64,000 bases of DNA, from positions 1 through 64,000 of the forward strand of contig NZ_CALGNH010000014.1 of NCBI RefSeq assembly GCF_937958655.1, read 5' to 3'. Positions 24,829 to 34,505 of this stretch are shown here, piece by piece. Numbering within the stretch: position 1 is the stretch's first letter; the number at the start of each line of letters is the position of its first letter. Made by a program: the position numbers and the translations under genes. The notes under the pieces were generated by a model. That model was not told the origin of the DNA. It worked only from the letters and a program-made list of their open reading frames with translations, and ran no database searches. The stretch comes from an uncultured Winogradskyella sp. GTDB lineage: Bacteria > Bacteroidota > Bacteroidia > Flavobacteriales > Flavobacteriaceae.

Positions 24829-27060
24829 ATGACATTGAGACACTTTATTGCCGTTATTGGTTTTTTGACCACCTCCCTAATATATTGTCAAAATAAGCAA
24901 ATTACACTTCAAGAAATTTGGAGTGGTGCCTTTAGAACAGAAGGTATGCAAGCCTTACATTCTATGAAAAACGGACAGCAGTACTCTGTTTTAAATTACA
25001 ATAGGCAAAACGGAACATCTTCTATTGATATTTATGATTATAAAACCTTAGAAAAAGTAAAAACCTTGGTGTCTTCTGCGGATATAGCAGAAATTCAAGG
25101 TTTTTTTGATTACACTTTCAGTGCTGATGAATCTAAGCTTATTCTAACGACTAATGAGGTTCCTGTTTTTAGACGTTCTAGATTGGGTACCTATTATGTG
25201 TACGATATTGCTACTAAAGCTGTAACTAAAGTTTCTGAAAATTTAATACAAGAACCAACCTTGTCTCCAGATGCTACTAAAATCGCCTATGGTTTTGAGA
25301 ATAATCTGTATGTAAAAGATTTAACCTCTGGTGTTGAAAAACAGATTACGACAGACTGTATTAAAAACAAAATAATTAATGGAATAACCGACTGGGTTTA
25401 CGAAGAGGAGTTTGGTTTTGTTAGAGCTTTTGACTGGAGTGTAGGCAGCGACAAAATTGCCTTTATAAGATTTAATGAAACTGAGGTGCCTCAATTTTCA
25501 ATGGATGTCTTTGGCTCTGGGTTATACCAAACACAGCAAGTTTTTAAGTACCCTAAAGCAGGGGAAGTAAACTCAAAGGTTTCACTACATGTATACGATT
25601 TAAACACAGATGTTTTATCTGATGTAAAGGTTGATAAAGCGTATTCGGACGTTTACATTCCAAGAATTAAGTGGACAAAAGATACTGACGTTTTAAGTGC
25701 GCAGTATATGAATAGACATCAAAATGAATTAGATCTATGGATGATTAATACCAAGTCCATGACAACTGATTTGGTTTTAGCGGAAACGGATAAGGCGTAC
25801 ATTGATGTTACTTTTAACCTAACCTTCCTAAAAGACAATAGTTTTATCTGGACGAGTGAAAAGGACGGTTATAATCATATTTATCACTATTCAAAAGATG
25901 GTGACTTAATCAATCAGGTTACGGATGGAGATTGGGAAGTTACTAATTATTATGGCTTTAACGAAAAGGAAAATACAATCTATTATCAGTCCGTTGAAAA
26001 TGGATCTATAAACAGAGATGTTTATGCTATTAAACTTAATGGAAAAAACAAAAAGCGATTGACTAAAACCGATGGTACAAATAGCGCATCCTTTAGTGCT
26101 GACTTTACATACTTCATCAACACACACAGCAGCGCTGCAACACCACCAGAATATACCTTACATAATTCTAAGTCTGGCAATTTGGTTAAAAGAATAAAGG
26201 ATAATGATCGTTTAGCACAAAAAGTAGGTGATTATAAAACTTCTAAAAAAGAATTCAGCACTATAACTATCAATGGTAATGATTTAAATATGTGGATGAT
26301 TAAACCTGCTGATTTTGATGAACGTAAGGAGTATCCATTGTTTATGTATCAATATTCAGGTCCTGGCTCACAGCAAGTAGCCAATCGTTGGAATGGAGCT
26401 AACGACTACTGGTACCAAATGTTAGCCCAACAAGGCTATATTGTAGTTTGTATTGATGGCAGAGGAACAGGGTTTAAGGGAGCAGAATTTAAAAAAGTAA
26501 CACAGAATGAATTAGGTAAATACGAAGTTGAAGACCAAATTGCAGCGGCTAAAAAATTAGGTGAATTGCCATATATTGACGCATCTCGTATAGGAATCTG
26601 GGGCTGGAGTTATGGGGGTTTTATGAGTAGTAATGCTTTGTTTAAAGGTAGCGATGTCTTTAAGATGGCCATAGCAGTAGCACCAGTAACAAGTTGGAGG
26701 TTTTACGATACCATTTATACCGAACGTTACATGACAACTCCACAAGAAAATCCGAGTGGTTATGATGAGAACTCACCAATTAATCATGTCGATAAATTAG
26801 AAGGTGATTTTCTTTTAATTCATGGATCTGGTGATGATAACGTGCATTTACAAAATACAATGCGCATGGTAGAGGCTTTAGTTCAAGCCGATAAGCAATT
26901 TGAATGGATGATATATCCGGATAAAAACCATGGTATCTATGGTGGAAATACAAGATTACATCTTTATAAAAAAATGACCAATTTTATTAATAGAACTTTA
27001 GGGGATAAGCTCGATAAAGAAGAAATGGAAGAGCAAGAAGCATCTAAGATTAAAGGATAA
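24829..27060 (+). CDS. S9 family dipeptidyl peptidase IV
   Basis: A 743-residue exported serine peptidase: signal peptide, eight-bladed propeller domain, then the alpha/beta-hydrolase domain. The catalytic triad is Ser594 (GWSYGGFMS), Asp670 (HGSGDDNVH) and His701 (DKNHGIYGG). The propeller carries the WVYEEEFGF loop whose double Glu fixes the free N-terminus of the substrate in DPP IV, so Xaa-Pro/Ala dipeptide release is expected. Two POT peptide transporters follow (19 and 70 bp gaps), forming a peptide-use unit. Confidence 0.93.
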   Translation: MTLRHFIAVIGFLTTSLIYCQNKQITLQEIWSGAFRTEGMQALHSMKNGQQYSVLNYNRQNGTSSIDIYDYKTLEKVKTLVSSADIAEIQGFFDYTFSADESKLILTTNEVPVFRRSRLGTYYVYDIATKAVTKVSENLIQEPTLSPDATKIAYGFENNLYVKDLTSGVEKQITTDCIKNKIINGITDWVYEEEFGFVRAFDWSVGSDKIAFIRFNETEVPQFSMDVFGSGLYQTQQVFKYPKAGEVNSKVSLHVYDLNTDVLSDVKVDKAYSDVYIPRIKWTKDTDVLSAQYMNRHQNELDLWMINTKSMTTDLVLAETDKAYIDVTFNLTFLKDNSFIWTSEKDGYNHIYHYSKDGDLINQVTDGDWEVTNYYGFNEKENTIYYQSVENGSINRDVYAIKLNGKNKKRLTKTDGTNSASFSADFTYFINTHSSAATPPEYTLHNSKSGNLVKRIKDNDRLAQKVGDYKTSKKEFSTITINGNDLNMWMIKPADFDERKEYPLFMYQYSGPGSQQVANRWNGANDYWYQMLAQQGYIVVCIDGRGTGFKGAEFKKVTQNELGKYEVEDQIAAAKKLGELPYIDASRIGIWGWSYGGFMSSNALFKGSDVFKMAIAVAPVTSWRFYDTIYTERYMTTPQENPSGYDENSPINHVDKLEGDFLLIHGSGDDNVHLQNTMRMVEALVQADKQFEWMIYPDKNHGIYGGNTRLHLYKKMTNFINRTLGDKLDKEEMEEQEASKIKG

Positions 27061-27079
27061 ACTAACTAAATTTAATTAT

Positions 27080-28516
27080 ATGTCAAGCGTAACTGAAATT
27101 AAGCAAAGAGAACTTTTTGGACATCCAATAGGACTTTATGTATTGTTTTTTGTTGAAATGTGGGAGCGTTTCTCTTATTATGGAATGAGAGCATTACTTA
27201 CATTATTTTTAGTGGCACCAATAATTACAGGAGACCCACAATCTGGTTATGGTTGGTCTAATGCCGAAACCATATCATTCTATGGGACTTATACAATGTT
27301 TGTTTATTTAACCTCGATTCCAGGAGGTTGGATCGCTGACCAATTCTTAGGTCAAAAAAAGGCTGTTATGCTAGGTGGTTTGCTTTTATGTTTAGGTCAT
27401 GGTATTTTAGCCATTGACGCTCAATGGGCATTTTTTACTGGATTGATTTTAATTGTTATTGGAGTAGGCTTTTTAAAGCCAAACATATCTTCTATGGTTG
27501 GAGGTCTATACAAAAAGGGCGATGATAGAAGGGATAGAGGTTTTTATATCTTCTATATAGGTATTAATCTTGGTGCTTTTCTTGGAGCATTATTAGTTGG
27601 TGCTGTGGCTGCAAAATATGGCTGGCATTATGGTTTCGGTCTAGCAGGTATTGGTATGGCATTAGGTCAAATAGTTTATTTATATGGCCAGAAATTTTTA
27701 ATAGGAGTTGGTGAATTTTCGGGTGGTTCTAAAGCATCAGTTGAGGAGCAGGAAGCAAGAAAAAGACCATTAACTAAAATTGAAAAAGATAGAATGTTAG
27801 TAATGTTTCTATCGTTTTTAATAATTATAGTGTTTTGGGGAGCTTTTGAGCAAGCTGGTGGTTTAATGAGTATTTATACCGAGCAAAAAACCGATAGAAT
27901 GTTGTCGTTTTCATTACCATTTATAGATAATGAGGTTCCTGCGGCTGTATTTCAATCAATTAATGCATTTTTTATAATTACTCTTGGGACACTCGTTGGT
28001 ACATTTTGGTATAAATGGGGTAAAAAAGGGAAAGAATCATCGTCATTATTTAAAATGGCAATAGGTGTTATAATTATGGGCTTTGGATTTTTCTTTATGA
28101 CGAAGGCATCTACAGAAGTTGTGATGGATGGTGACCAAGTTGTTGAAAAATCGGCCATGATTTGGTTAGTATTGGCATATCTTTTTCATACGTTAGGAGA
28201 ATTGTGTGCGTCGCCAGTAGCGTTATCTTTTATCACTAAATTAGCACCATTAAAATATGCATCTTTTATGATGGGTGCTTACTTTGCAGCAACAGGTTTA
28301 GGTAATAAATTGGCCGGACTAGTTGGTGGACTCTCTGAAGGAGCAGGAGAATTTCAAGTATTCACAGGAATTGCGATTTTTTGCACATTATTTGGGCTTC
28401 TAATTATAGCAATTCTTAAACCACTTAAACGTCTTACGCATGGCGCAGAGGATAATGAACGTGTTATGTTAGAAGCAGAAAAATACGAATTGGCAGACCC
28501 AGATATCAACAATTAA
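27080..28516 (+). CDS. POT family di/tripeptide:H+ symporter
   Basis: A 478-residue proton-coupled oligopeptide transporter of about fourteen helices. The family ExxER-type start is seen (FVEMWERFSYYGMRALLTLF), along with GGWIADQFLGQKKAVMLGG and the long motif FYIFYIGINLGAFLG, and FWGAFEQAGGLMSIY in the C-terminal half. It starts 19 bp after the DPP IV gene, so it should import the released dipeptides. A terminator follows. Confidence 0.93.
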   Translation: MSSVTEIKQRELFGHPIGLYVLFFVEMWERFSYYGMRALLTLFLVAPIITGDPQSGYGWSNAETISFYGTYTMFVYLTSIPGGWIADQFLGQKKAVMLGGLLLCLGHGILAIDAQWAFFTGLILIVIGVGFLKPNISSMVGGLYKKGDDRRDRGFYIFYIGINLGAFLGALLVGAVAAKYGWHYGFGLAGIGMALGQIVYLYGQKFLIGVGEFSGGSKASVEEQEARKRPLTKIEKDRMLVMFLSFLIIIVFWGAFEQAGGLMSIYTEQKTDRMLSFSLPFIDNEVPAAVFQSINAFFIITLGTLVGTFWYKWGKKGKESSSLFKMAIGVIIMGFGFFFMTKASTEVVMDGDQVVEKSAMIWLVLAYLFHTLGELCASPVALSFITKLAPLKYASFMMGAYFAATGLGNKLAGLVGGLSEGAGEFQVFTGIAIFCTLFGLLIIAILKPLKRLTHGAEDNERVMLEAEKYELADPDINN

Positions 28517-28523
28517 AAAGCAT

Positions 28524-28560
28524 AAAAAGCCCAAGCATTGACATAGTGCTAGGGCTTTTG
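28524..28560 (+). terminator. Intrinsic terminator after the first POT gene
   Basis: AAAAAGCCC and GGGCTTTT form the outer stem, with AGCAT/AGTGCT pairing inside, and a T-run follows on the plus strand. It would limit read-through into the second POT gene, which may be lowly co-expressed. Confidence 0.75.
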
Positions 28561-28586
28561 CATTTTACTAACTAAACAATCAATAT

Positions 28587-30362
28587 ATGAATTCTTCTAA
28601 AGAAAACTTTTTTGCAACAAAGGTTATGGGACACCCTGCAGGTCTGTTTGTTCTTTTTTTTACAGAAATGTGGGAGCGTTTTTCCTACTATGGCATGCGT
28701 GCTATTTTAGTAATCTTCTTAACAGGTGTTGTTACTGGTGATAATCCTGGGTGGGGTTGGGATAAACCAGCAGCATTATCCTTATTGGGTACTTACGCCA
28801 TGTTTGTTTACCTAACCCCAATAGTTGGCGGTTGGTTAGCAGATAACAAAATTGGCTATCGTATGGCTGTTGTCATAGGTGCTTTACTAATGACATTGGG
28901 ACATGCTTCTATGGCCATTGAAACTCCACTGTTTTTATATATCGGTATCACATTTTTGATTCTTGGTAATGGATTTTTTAAGCCAAATATGACATCAATA
29001 ATTTCTAAAATGTATGAAGGTCATGATGAAAAGAAGGATGGTGCATATAATATCTTCTATATGGGTGTAAATGCCGGAGCTTTCTTGGGTATTATGTTAT
29101 GCGGTTGGCTCGGTGAAAATGTTGGTTGGAGTTATGGTTTTGGGCTTGCAGGAATTTTCATGTTCTTAGGTATGGTTCAGTTTTACTATGCACAACCATT
29201 ATTTGGTGATGTTGGTGCTAAACCAAAAGATGAAGACAAAGGTATTATAGATACACTTACTAATAACCTTGATGATACATCGCAGAAGATATCCGTAAAA
29301 CTTAATAAATTTCTAACAGTAGATTATATCTTAATTACCATATTTATTATTTCGGCATTAATATTTATTGTAAATGATCCACTTAGTAAAATTGGAAATA
29401 TTAATGCTTTAAATTTTACGGTTGCTGGAATGACCGATTCATTATTTTTTGCTTTATTAGCAGCCATAGTTTTTGTCATTATTTTAATAGTTAGAATCCC
29501 AAGATATGAGCGCATAGTTCGCGATCGCATGGTTGCATTTACTATCTTCTGTATATTTACTATTTTCTTTTGGGCAGCTTTTGAGCAGGCCGCCGGATCC
29601 TTACCAATTTATACTAGAGATTTTACAGATAGAGTTTTAGAAGGTAATGCAGCGTCTATTTTTAAAATCATCGATTTAATAGTTACTATAGTGCCTATAG
29701 GAATTATCACTTACGTTTTAATTAGGCTATTTAAACAAACGTTCGATAGAATTAGTTTATCTAATATAGTACTTGCCATTAGTTTTGTCATTATTTGGGC
29801 TTTAGTAATATATAAATTATATGTTAACTTTAGTGTAGAAGCTAAAGAGGTAGAAATTACTTGGTTTGCTATTTTAAATTCTTTGTTCATTATTATTTTT
29901 GCACCATTGTTTACCAAATGGTGGGATAGTAAATACAATCCGCCAGCCTCTGTTAAGTATGCTTTAGGTCTCATTGTAATGGCTATTGGTTTTGGGCTAT
30001 TGGCATTTGCTACTCGTAATGTGCCTTTAGGTGCTGAAACAGCTAAGTTGAGTATGATTTGGTTAGTTTTAGCTTATTTGTTTCATACTTTAGGTGAATT
30101 GTGTTTATCTCCAATGGGCTTGTCATATTTAAGTAAGTTGGTGCCAGCTCGTATGGTTGCCTTTATGTTTGGTGTTTATTATTTAGCAATTGCAATAGGA
30201 AATAAAATGGCACATTATGTAGGAGGAGATATCGAGAAAATTACTAAAGAAGATGGATTGTCTTATTTCTTCTTAATATTTACTATTGTACCAATAGGAC
30301 TTGGTTTAGTTTCTTTGGCCTTACATCCTTTATTAAAAAAACTAATGCACGGAGTACGTTAA
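28587..30362 (+). CDS. POT family di/tripeptide:H+ symporter, second copy
   Basis: A 591-residue paralogue of the preceding transporter, with the same FTEMWERFSYYGMRAIL start, GGWLADNKIGYRMAV and YNIFYMGVNAGAFLG motifs and FWAAFEQAAGSLPIY later on. It is about 110 residues longer, the extra length falling in the middle (about residues 215-400), where additional hydrophobic helices are present. Tandem POT genes of two lengths after a DPP gene are common in flavobacteria and probably differ in substrate range. Confidence 0.92.
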   Translation: MNSSKENFFATKVMGHPAGLFVLFFTEMWERFSYYGMRAILVIFLTGVVTGDNPGWGWDKPAALSLLGTYAMFVYLTPIVGGWLADNKIGYRMAVVIGALLMTLGHASMAIETPLFLYIGITFLILGNGFFKPNMTSIISKMYEGHDEKKDGAYNIFYMGVNAGAFLGIMLCGWLGENVGWSYGFGLAGIFMFLGMVQFYYAQPLFGDVGAKPKDEDKGIIDTLTNNLDDTSQKISVKLNKFLTVDYILITIFIISALIFIVNDPLSKIGNINALNFTVAGMTDSLFFALLAAIVFVIILIVRIPRYERIVRDRMVAFTIFCIFTIFFWAAFEQAAGSLPIYTRDFTDRVLEGNAASIFKIIDLIVTIVPIGIITYVLIRLFKQTFDRISLSNIVLAISFVIIWALVIYKLYVNFSVEAKEVEITWFAILNSLFIIIFAPLFTKWWDSKYNPPASVKYALGLIVMAIGFGLLAFATRNVPLGAETAKLSMIWLVLAYLFHTLGELCLSPMGLSYLSKLVPARMVAFMFGVYYLAIAIGNKMAHYVGGDIEKITKEDGLSYFFLIFTIVPIGLGLVSLALHPLLKKLMHGVR

Positions 30363-30465
30363 TTATAGCGTTAAATAAAATGAAAATTCACCTTAAAAGG
30401 AGCATTTTTTGTAAGTTCGGTACGAGATTTGCAACCATTAGGTTACCAAATAAAGTGAGGATAAA

Positions 30466-31029
30466 ATGAAACAAATAGGATTAGTACTTCTTGTTGTGGT
30501 TTTAACAGCATTTAAGCCAACCACAGAAGCCGCAGAAAATAAAATTAATTGGGTAACAATAGAAGAAGCATTAGAGCTTCAAAAAAAAGAGCCTAAAAAG
30601 ATTATTATGGATGTTTACACCAAATGGTGTGGGCCATGTAAAATGTTAGATAAAAATACATTTGGTAATGCTGATGTTGCAGATTATATAAATAAACATT
30701 ACTACGCCGTAAAGTTTAATGCAGAAGGTAATGACGAGGTCAGGTTTATGGATAAAACATTCAAAAACCCAGATTACGATCCTGCAAAAGCCAATAGACG
30801 AAATAGTCAGCATGAATTTGCAAGATATCTAAAGGTAAGAGCATATCCTACTATGGTCTTCTTTGATGAAGAAGCAAAGTTTATAGCCCCAATTTCAGGA
30901 TATCTTAAACCGCAAAATTTAGAATTGTACCTAAAAATGTTTAAAAGCGATAAACACAAGGAAATGGATACACAAGAAAAATTCAACGAATACTACAAAT
31001 CTTTTAAGCCTTCTTTTAAAGAGTTATAA
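30466..31029 (+). CDS. Exported thioredoxin-family protein
   Basis: 187 residues: N-terminal signal peptide, then a thioredoxin fold with the active site WCGPC (Cys55, Cys58) and the cis-Pro segment KVRAYPTMVFFDEE. An insertion between the active site and cis-Pro (FMDKTFKNPDYDPAKANRRN) makes it longer than a plain thioredoxin, like periplasmic DUF255-type members. Likely role is disulfide reduction in the periplasm. It is convergent with comEC. Confidence 0.87.
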   Translation: MKQIGLVLLVVVLTAFKPTTEAAENKINWVTIEEALELQKKEPKKIIMDVYTKWCGPCKMLDKNTFGNADVADYINKHYYAVKFNAEGNDEVRFMDKTFKNPDYDPAKANRRNSQHEFARYLKVRAYPTMVFFDEEAKFIAPISGYLKPQNLELYLKMFKSDKHKEMDTQEKFNEYYKSFKPSFKEL

Positions 31030-31088
31030 AAAAAATAAGCAATTGGAAAAAAATCTGGTTAAGCCCAGTTAAAACCTAATTTTTCTTT

Positions 31089-33119
31089 TTATTTAAGTAT
31101 AAAAGCACCCTTTTCATTCGTATAATGAAAAGGGTGCTTTTTTTCTTTGCAAGTTACCTTCCAGCGTTTTACATAAGTTTTGTAATTGCTTGCGTCAGCA
31201 ATGATGAGTCTTGGGTTGAGACTGTCGATAACACGATTAAGGTTAATCTTAGGAGAGTTTCTGAGCAATATTAAATTAGGTTTAAATGATAATCCTTCAT
31301 AAACGCCAATGCTATCAATAACTAGAATAGTTTGGTCTTTAAATTTGTAAAAGGACTCTAGACGACCCATAGTGACTTCATCTAATAATTCCCCAACCTT
31401 GTAATTTTTAATGGCATTGTCGGTTTTCTGTTTTAAGGAATCCAAATTATGATGAACTGTTAATTGCTCATTTGCTTTTTGACCTATTATGGTAAAACGA
31501 CTTTTATTAAATACTATAATAGCAGTATCCTGACTTTTAAATTTGTTATAAAATAATAGGGACTGAAACCCAATAACACCAATCAAACACAACGCCAACC
31601 ATTTAAAGTTTTTGAATTTGTAGAACTGTACCAAAGCCGCAATAATAAAGTAGCTCAATACCACTTGTAATAAAGTAAACGGAATATCTCTTAATAGAAA
31701 ATCCTCAAATTGTGCCACCCATGCAATAAAGCCATTTAGGCTTTCAATAAAATAGCTATAAGTTGTAACAATTGTATCTGTGAGTAAGTTTAATAATGAT
31801 AGTACAATGACCAACAGTCCAAAGCCTAAAATCAAACCTAAAAATGGAATGACCACCAAATTTGAAATAAAAAACAAACCCGGAAACTGATGAAAATAAA
31901 ACAAACTGATAGGCACAACACCAAACTGAGCAGCAAGTGTAACGGTAAAGATTTGCCATGGTTTATCTAAAATCCAGTATTTGGGTTGCCACAGTTTGTA
32001 TAAGATGGGTTGAATACTCACAATACCCAAAACGGCTAAGTAGCTCATCTGAAACCCTACTTCAAATAAAAAAGTTGGCTTAAAAAGCAATATAAAAAAT
32101 GCCGAAATGGCTAACGTATTATAAATATTAGCTGGTCGTTTTAAGTGCATTGCAATACTGATAATGCTAAACATAGCAACAGCTCTTGTTACCGAAGGAG
32201 AGAGGCCAGCAATAATAGCAAAACACCATAATAGAACGACCATGATTAAAGGTCTCAAGACACGTCCATGCTTTAAGTAGAGTAGTGGTTTAAAAAGAAA
32301 ATTAAGAATCAACAATAAAATCCCAACATGAAGCCCAGAAACTGCCAAAATATGTATGGTGCCAGAATTAACATAGTTGTTATAAATTGTTTTGTCTATC
32401 GTTTGACGTTGCCCAAGCAGTAGTGCATTGATGATACTTAGAGTCTCATCCTTAAAACCGGCAGTAACAAGCTTTTCGTTTATGGTTGTTCGTAACTTGT
32501 CTGCAAAACCATAGATGGAAGTTTTAGAATCTGAAAGTAATAGTAGTTCACTATGTTTGAGATAGAGTTGATTATAGACCTGTTTAAGTTCTAAATACTT
32601 ACTATAATCAAATTGGTGAGGATTTAATGGTTTTTGAATCTTTTTAAGTTCTGTAGAAGCATAGAAAACGGCATCTACTGGTAAAATTGAATTTATAGAG
32701 TCGTGATTTATGTTTATTAATAATTTTCCATGAGCAGTCTTATCATTTAGTGCTAATACAGATGCTATATATTTAGTATTATAAGCATCTGGTTTGAGGC
32801 GTTCTTCTATTTTAACAATTACAGTCTTAAAATTCTCATTGGTCGCTAAACTAGTGTAGTGATAAGGTCTTAAGGTTTCATTCTGTATGTTAACGGCATT
32901 AATACCAATACTTATCATACATAAATAAGCTAGTAATGTAAAATAAGGTTGACGGTCAATTTTTCCATTGAGGAGAAACCAATACATACCCAAGAAAGTA
33001 ATCAATGTAACGGTAACGAAAAGTATAACCTCAAAATCAAGATGAAAATAATGTGCGAACGCTATACCAATGATTAGGCAAGCGGTTAATTTTATGATGG
33101 TGAAATTGAGTAACTTCAT
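31089..33119 (-). CDS. comEC: ComEC/Rec2 family DNA-uptake channel
   Basis: A 676-residue membrane protein with an N-terminal DUF4131/OB-like part and the Competence domain (TIHILAVSGLHVGILLLIL, GLSPSVTRAVAMFSI, FEVGFQMSYLAVLGIVSIQP). The C-terminal hydrolase-like part is short and lacks a clear HxHxDH metallo-lactamase motif. It is predicted to carry single-stranded DNA across the inner membrane. The last codons (HPFHYTNEKGAFILK) are encoded by the terminator hairpin of the convergent thioredoxin gene. The usual upstream neighbour (NlpC/P60 gene) is separated from it by the XRE module at 33138-34477. Confidence 0.88.
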   Translation of the reverse strand: MKLLNFTIIKLTACLIIGIAFAHYFHLDFEVILFVTVTLITFLGMYWFLLNGKIDRQPYFTLLAYLCMISIGINAVNIQNETLRPYHYTSLATNENFKTVIVKIEERLKPDAYNTKYIASVLALNDKTAHGKLLININHDSINSILPVDAVFYASTELKKIQKPLNPHQFDYSKYLELKQVYNQLYLKHSELLLLSDSKTSIYGFADKLRTTINEKLVTAGFKDETLSIINALLLGQRQTIDKTIYNNYVNSGTIHILAVSGLHVGILLLILNFLFKPLLYLKHGRVLRPLIMVVLLWCFAIIAGLSPSVTRAVAMFSIISIAMHLKRPANIYNTLAISAFFILLFKPTFLFEVGFQMSYLAVLGIVSIQPILYKLWQPKYWILDKPWQIFTVTLAAQFGVVPISLFYFHQFPGLFFISNLVVIPFLGLILGFGLLVIVLSLLNLLTDTIVTTYSYFIESLNGFIAWVAQFEDFLLRDIPFTLLQVVLSYFIIAALVQFYKFKNFKWLALCLIGVIGFQSLLFYNKFKSQDTAIIVFNKSRFTIIGQKANEQLTVHHNLDSLKQKTDNAIKNYKVGELLDEVTMGRLESFYKFKDQTILVIDSIGVYEGLSFKPNLILLRNSPKINLNRVIDSLNPRLIIADASNYKTYVKRWKVTCKEKKHPFHYTNEKGAFILK
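31101..31146. terminator. Strong intrinsic terminator embedded in the 3' end of comEC
   Basis: An 18-bp perfect stem: AAAAGCACCCTTTTCATT at 31101-31118 pairs with 31124-31141 around a 5-nt loop, followed by a T-run on the plus strand. It ends the thioredoxin transcript, yet lies inside the comEC reading frame. Confidence 0.9.
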
Positions 33120-33137
33120 TCAAAATAAATACAATCG

Positions 33138-33377
33138 TTAGTTAAAATCGAATAAATCACCAATTGAAATATTTAAGGCCTTTGAAATGCTAAGAAGAGT
33201 AGTTATTGTTGTGTTTATCTCACCACGTTCAATGCGGCCAACTTGGCTTATAGGAATATCCGCATCATTAGCAAGATTTTCTTGAGATAAGTTCCTTTCT
33301 TTTCTAAGTTTCCTCAAGTTTTTACCAAATCCACATAGATATTGATGATGACGTCGACTCACGTCACAATATTGCAA
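33138..33377 (-). CDS. XRE-family transcriptional regulator (small)
   Basis: A 79-residue protein that is almost only a helix-turn-helix: NLRKLRKERNLSQENLANDA, IPISQVGRIERGEINTTI, LLSISKALNISIGDLFDF. The N-terminal 17 residues (MQYCDVSRRHHQYLCGF) are an extra tail before the domain. A perfect 16-bp palindrome lies 19 bp upstream in the gap to the divergent secreted-protein gene, so it probably controls itself and that gene. Confidence 0.88.
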   Translation of the reverse strand: MQYCDVSRRHHQYLCGFGKNLRKLRKERNLSQENLANDADIPISQVGRIERGEINTTITTLLSISKALNISIGDLFDFN

Positions 33378-33395
33378 CTCAAAACTATTTTTATA

Positions 33396-33411
33396 AACGC
33401 ATATATGCGTT
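33396..33411. promoter_or_regulatory. Perfect 16-bp palindrome, candidate XRE operator
   Basis: AACGCATATATGCGTT is a perfect inverted repeat in the 85-bp gap between the divergent XRE gene and the secreted-protein gene. The spacing suits an operator controlling both. Confidence 0.6.
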
Positions 33412-33462
33412 ATTTAATTATTTTTTTATTAAATTGCATGTAATGTCAAATAATCTTAAAAT

Positions 33463-33738
33463 ATGAAAAAAATTTATTTATCTTTCGTTATGCTATTAGG
33501 GTTTATTTCAATAGCTAATACTCAAATTTGCACTTATGGTTGCGCTCAAATATTTTCTGATGTTATAGTTGGTTATGGCTATTCTTGGGAAATTGGTGAA
33601 AATGAAAAATGTGGTTCTCGACCTCCTTCAGGTGGTGATGTGTATTTTGCCGTTGTTATAGGTAGTAACAATTCTAATCAAAATATTGTAGTAGACCAAG
33701 GAGTTTACGATTCGTATAATGGTGCTACGGCATGCTAA
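33463..33738 (+). CDS. Small secreted four-cysteine protein, unknown
   Basis: 91 residues: a signal peptide (FVMLLGFISIANTQ) and a mature part of about 70 residues with Cys at 23, 27, 50 and 91, the last being the C-terminal residue. The pattern fits two disulfide bonds. The rest is Gly/Ser/Tyr-rich (DVIVGYGYSWEIGE, FAVVIGSNNSNQN). No family is recognised. It is divergent from a small XRE gene and overlaps the next reading frame region, so the two plus-strand genes are likely co-transcribed. A secreted effector or peptide is possible, not shown. Confidence 0.65.
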   Translation: MKKIYLSFVMLLGFISIANTQICTYGCAQIFSDVIVGYGYSWEIGENEKCGSRPPSGGDVYFAVVIGSNNSNQNIVVDQGVYDSYNGATAC

Positions 33739-33749
33739 ATTTTAAAATT

Positions 33750-34418
33750 ATGAGAAATTTCAAAACACAATTATTTACATTTTTATTAATATTATTGGTT
33801 TTTAGTTGTAGCGACCAAAATAATGAAAATGTTAATACCAGTATGTTAAATAAGAAAGTGGATAATTTAACCGGGTCACATAAATCATTTATAAATTTTA
33901 ATGATAATTCTTATAAGGATCAATTGCCATATGTCAATGGAGATTATGATATATCAAAACTTTCTTTAGAATTAAAATTAAAAGACATTATAAATTCTGA
34001 TAATTATTCATGGGAGTATTTCAACAAGCTTTATAATGAAGATTTTAATGTTTCTGAAAAACAATTTATATCTTACATAATCCTTGCGAAGAAAGATTTA
34101 ATTGGCGATTTTATTGCTAACCCAAATAAAAGAAAGTCTGCTTTAGTATTAAAGTATACAGGAGTTTTAGTCAATTCAGAATATATTGGATATAATGTAT
34201 TGTATAATAGTTTAATTAGTTTAAATCAATCAAATGAGGATTACTCTGATTATATTCAAAGCTTTAAGGATAATATAAGTATCTATTCTGTAAATGATAC
34301 TTTTCATAAAGATTTTATTAATTCTGACGTAGAGGGAAGTAATTTATCGCATTACTCGAAAAAAATTAAGTCTAATTATGAATTTTTAAATAGGATTAAT
34401 GATATTGTTGTGAAGTGA
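33750..34418 (+). CDS. Unknown lipoprotein
   Basis: 222 residues beginning MRNFKTQLFTFLLILLVFSC, a clear lipoprotein signal with lipobox LVFSC. An in-frame ATG at 33732 overlapping the upstream stop would add six residues, but the signal peptide is better formed from 33750. The mature part is polar, Asn/Asp/Tyr-rich and probably helical with no known motif. It is very AT-rich relative to neighbours. It ends before a strong terminator. Pairing with a small secreted cysteine protein recalls an effector/self-protection pair, which is conjecture. Confidence 0.65.
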   Translation: MRNFKTQLFTFLLILLVFSCSDQNNENVNTSMLNKKVDNLTGSHKSFINFNDNSYKDQLPYVNGDYDISKLSLELKLKDIINSDNYSWEYFNKLYNEDFNVSEKQFISYIILAKKDLIGDFIANPNKRKSALVLKYTGVLVNSEYIGYNVLYNSLISLNQSNEDYSDYIQSFKDNISIYSVNDTFHKDFINSDVEGSNLSHYSKKIKSNYEFLNRINDIVVK

Positions 34419-34443
34419 TATCTTTATTTAAAACTACTTATAT

Positions 34444-34477
34444 ATTGAGCAATCAAATTATGATTGCTCAATTTTTT
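34444..34477 (+). terminator. Intrinsic terminator of the XRE-linked secreted-protein module
   Basis: ATTGAGCAATCA pairs perfectly with its complement across a 6-nt AAATTA-type loop and is followed by T6 on the plus strand. Confidence 0.88.
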
Positions 34478-34505
34478 ATGCATAAAAAAGGGCTTCTGAT
34501 CAAAT

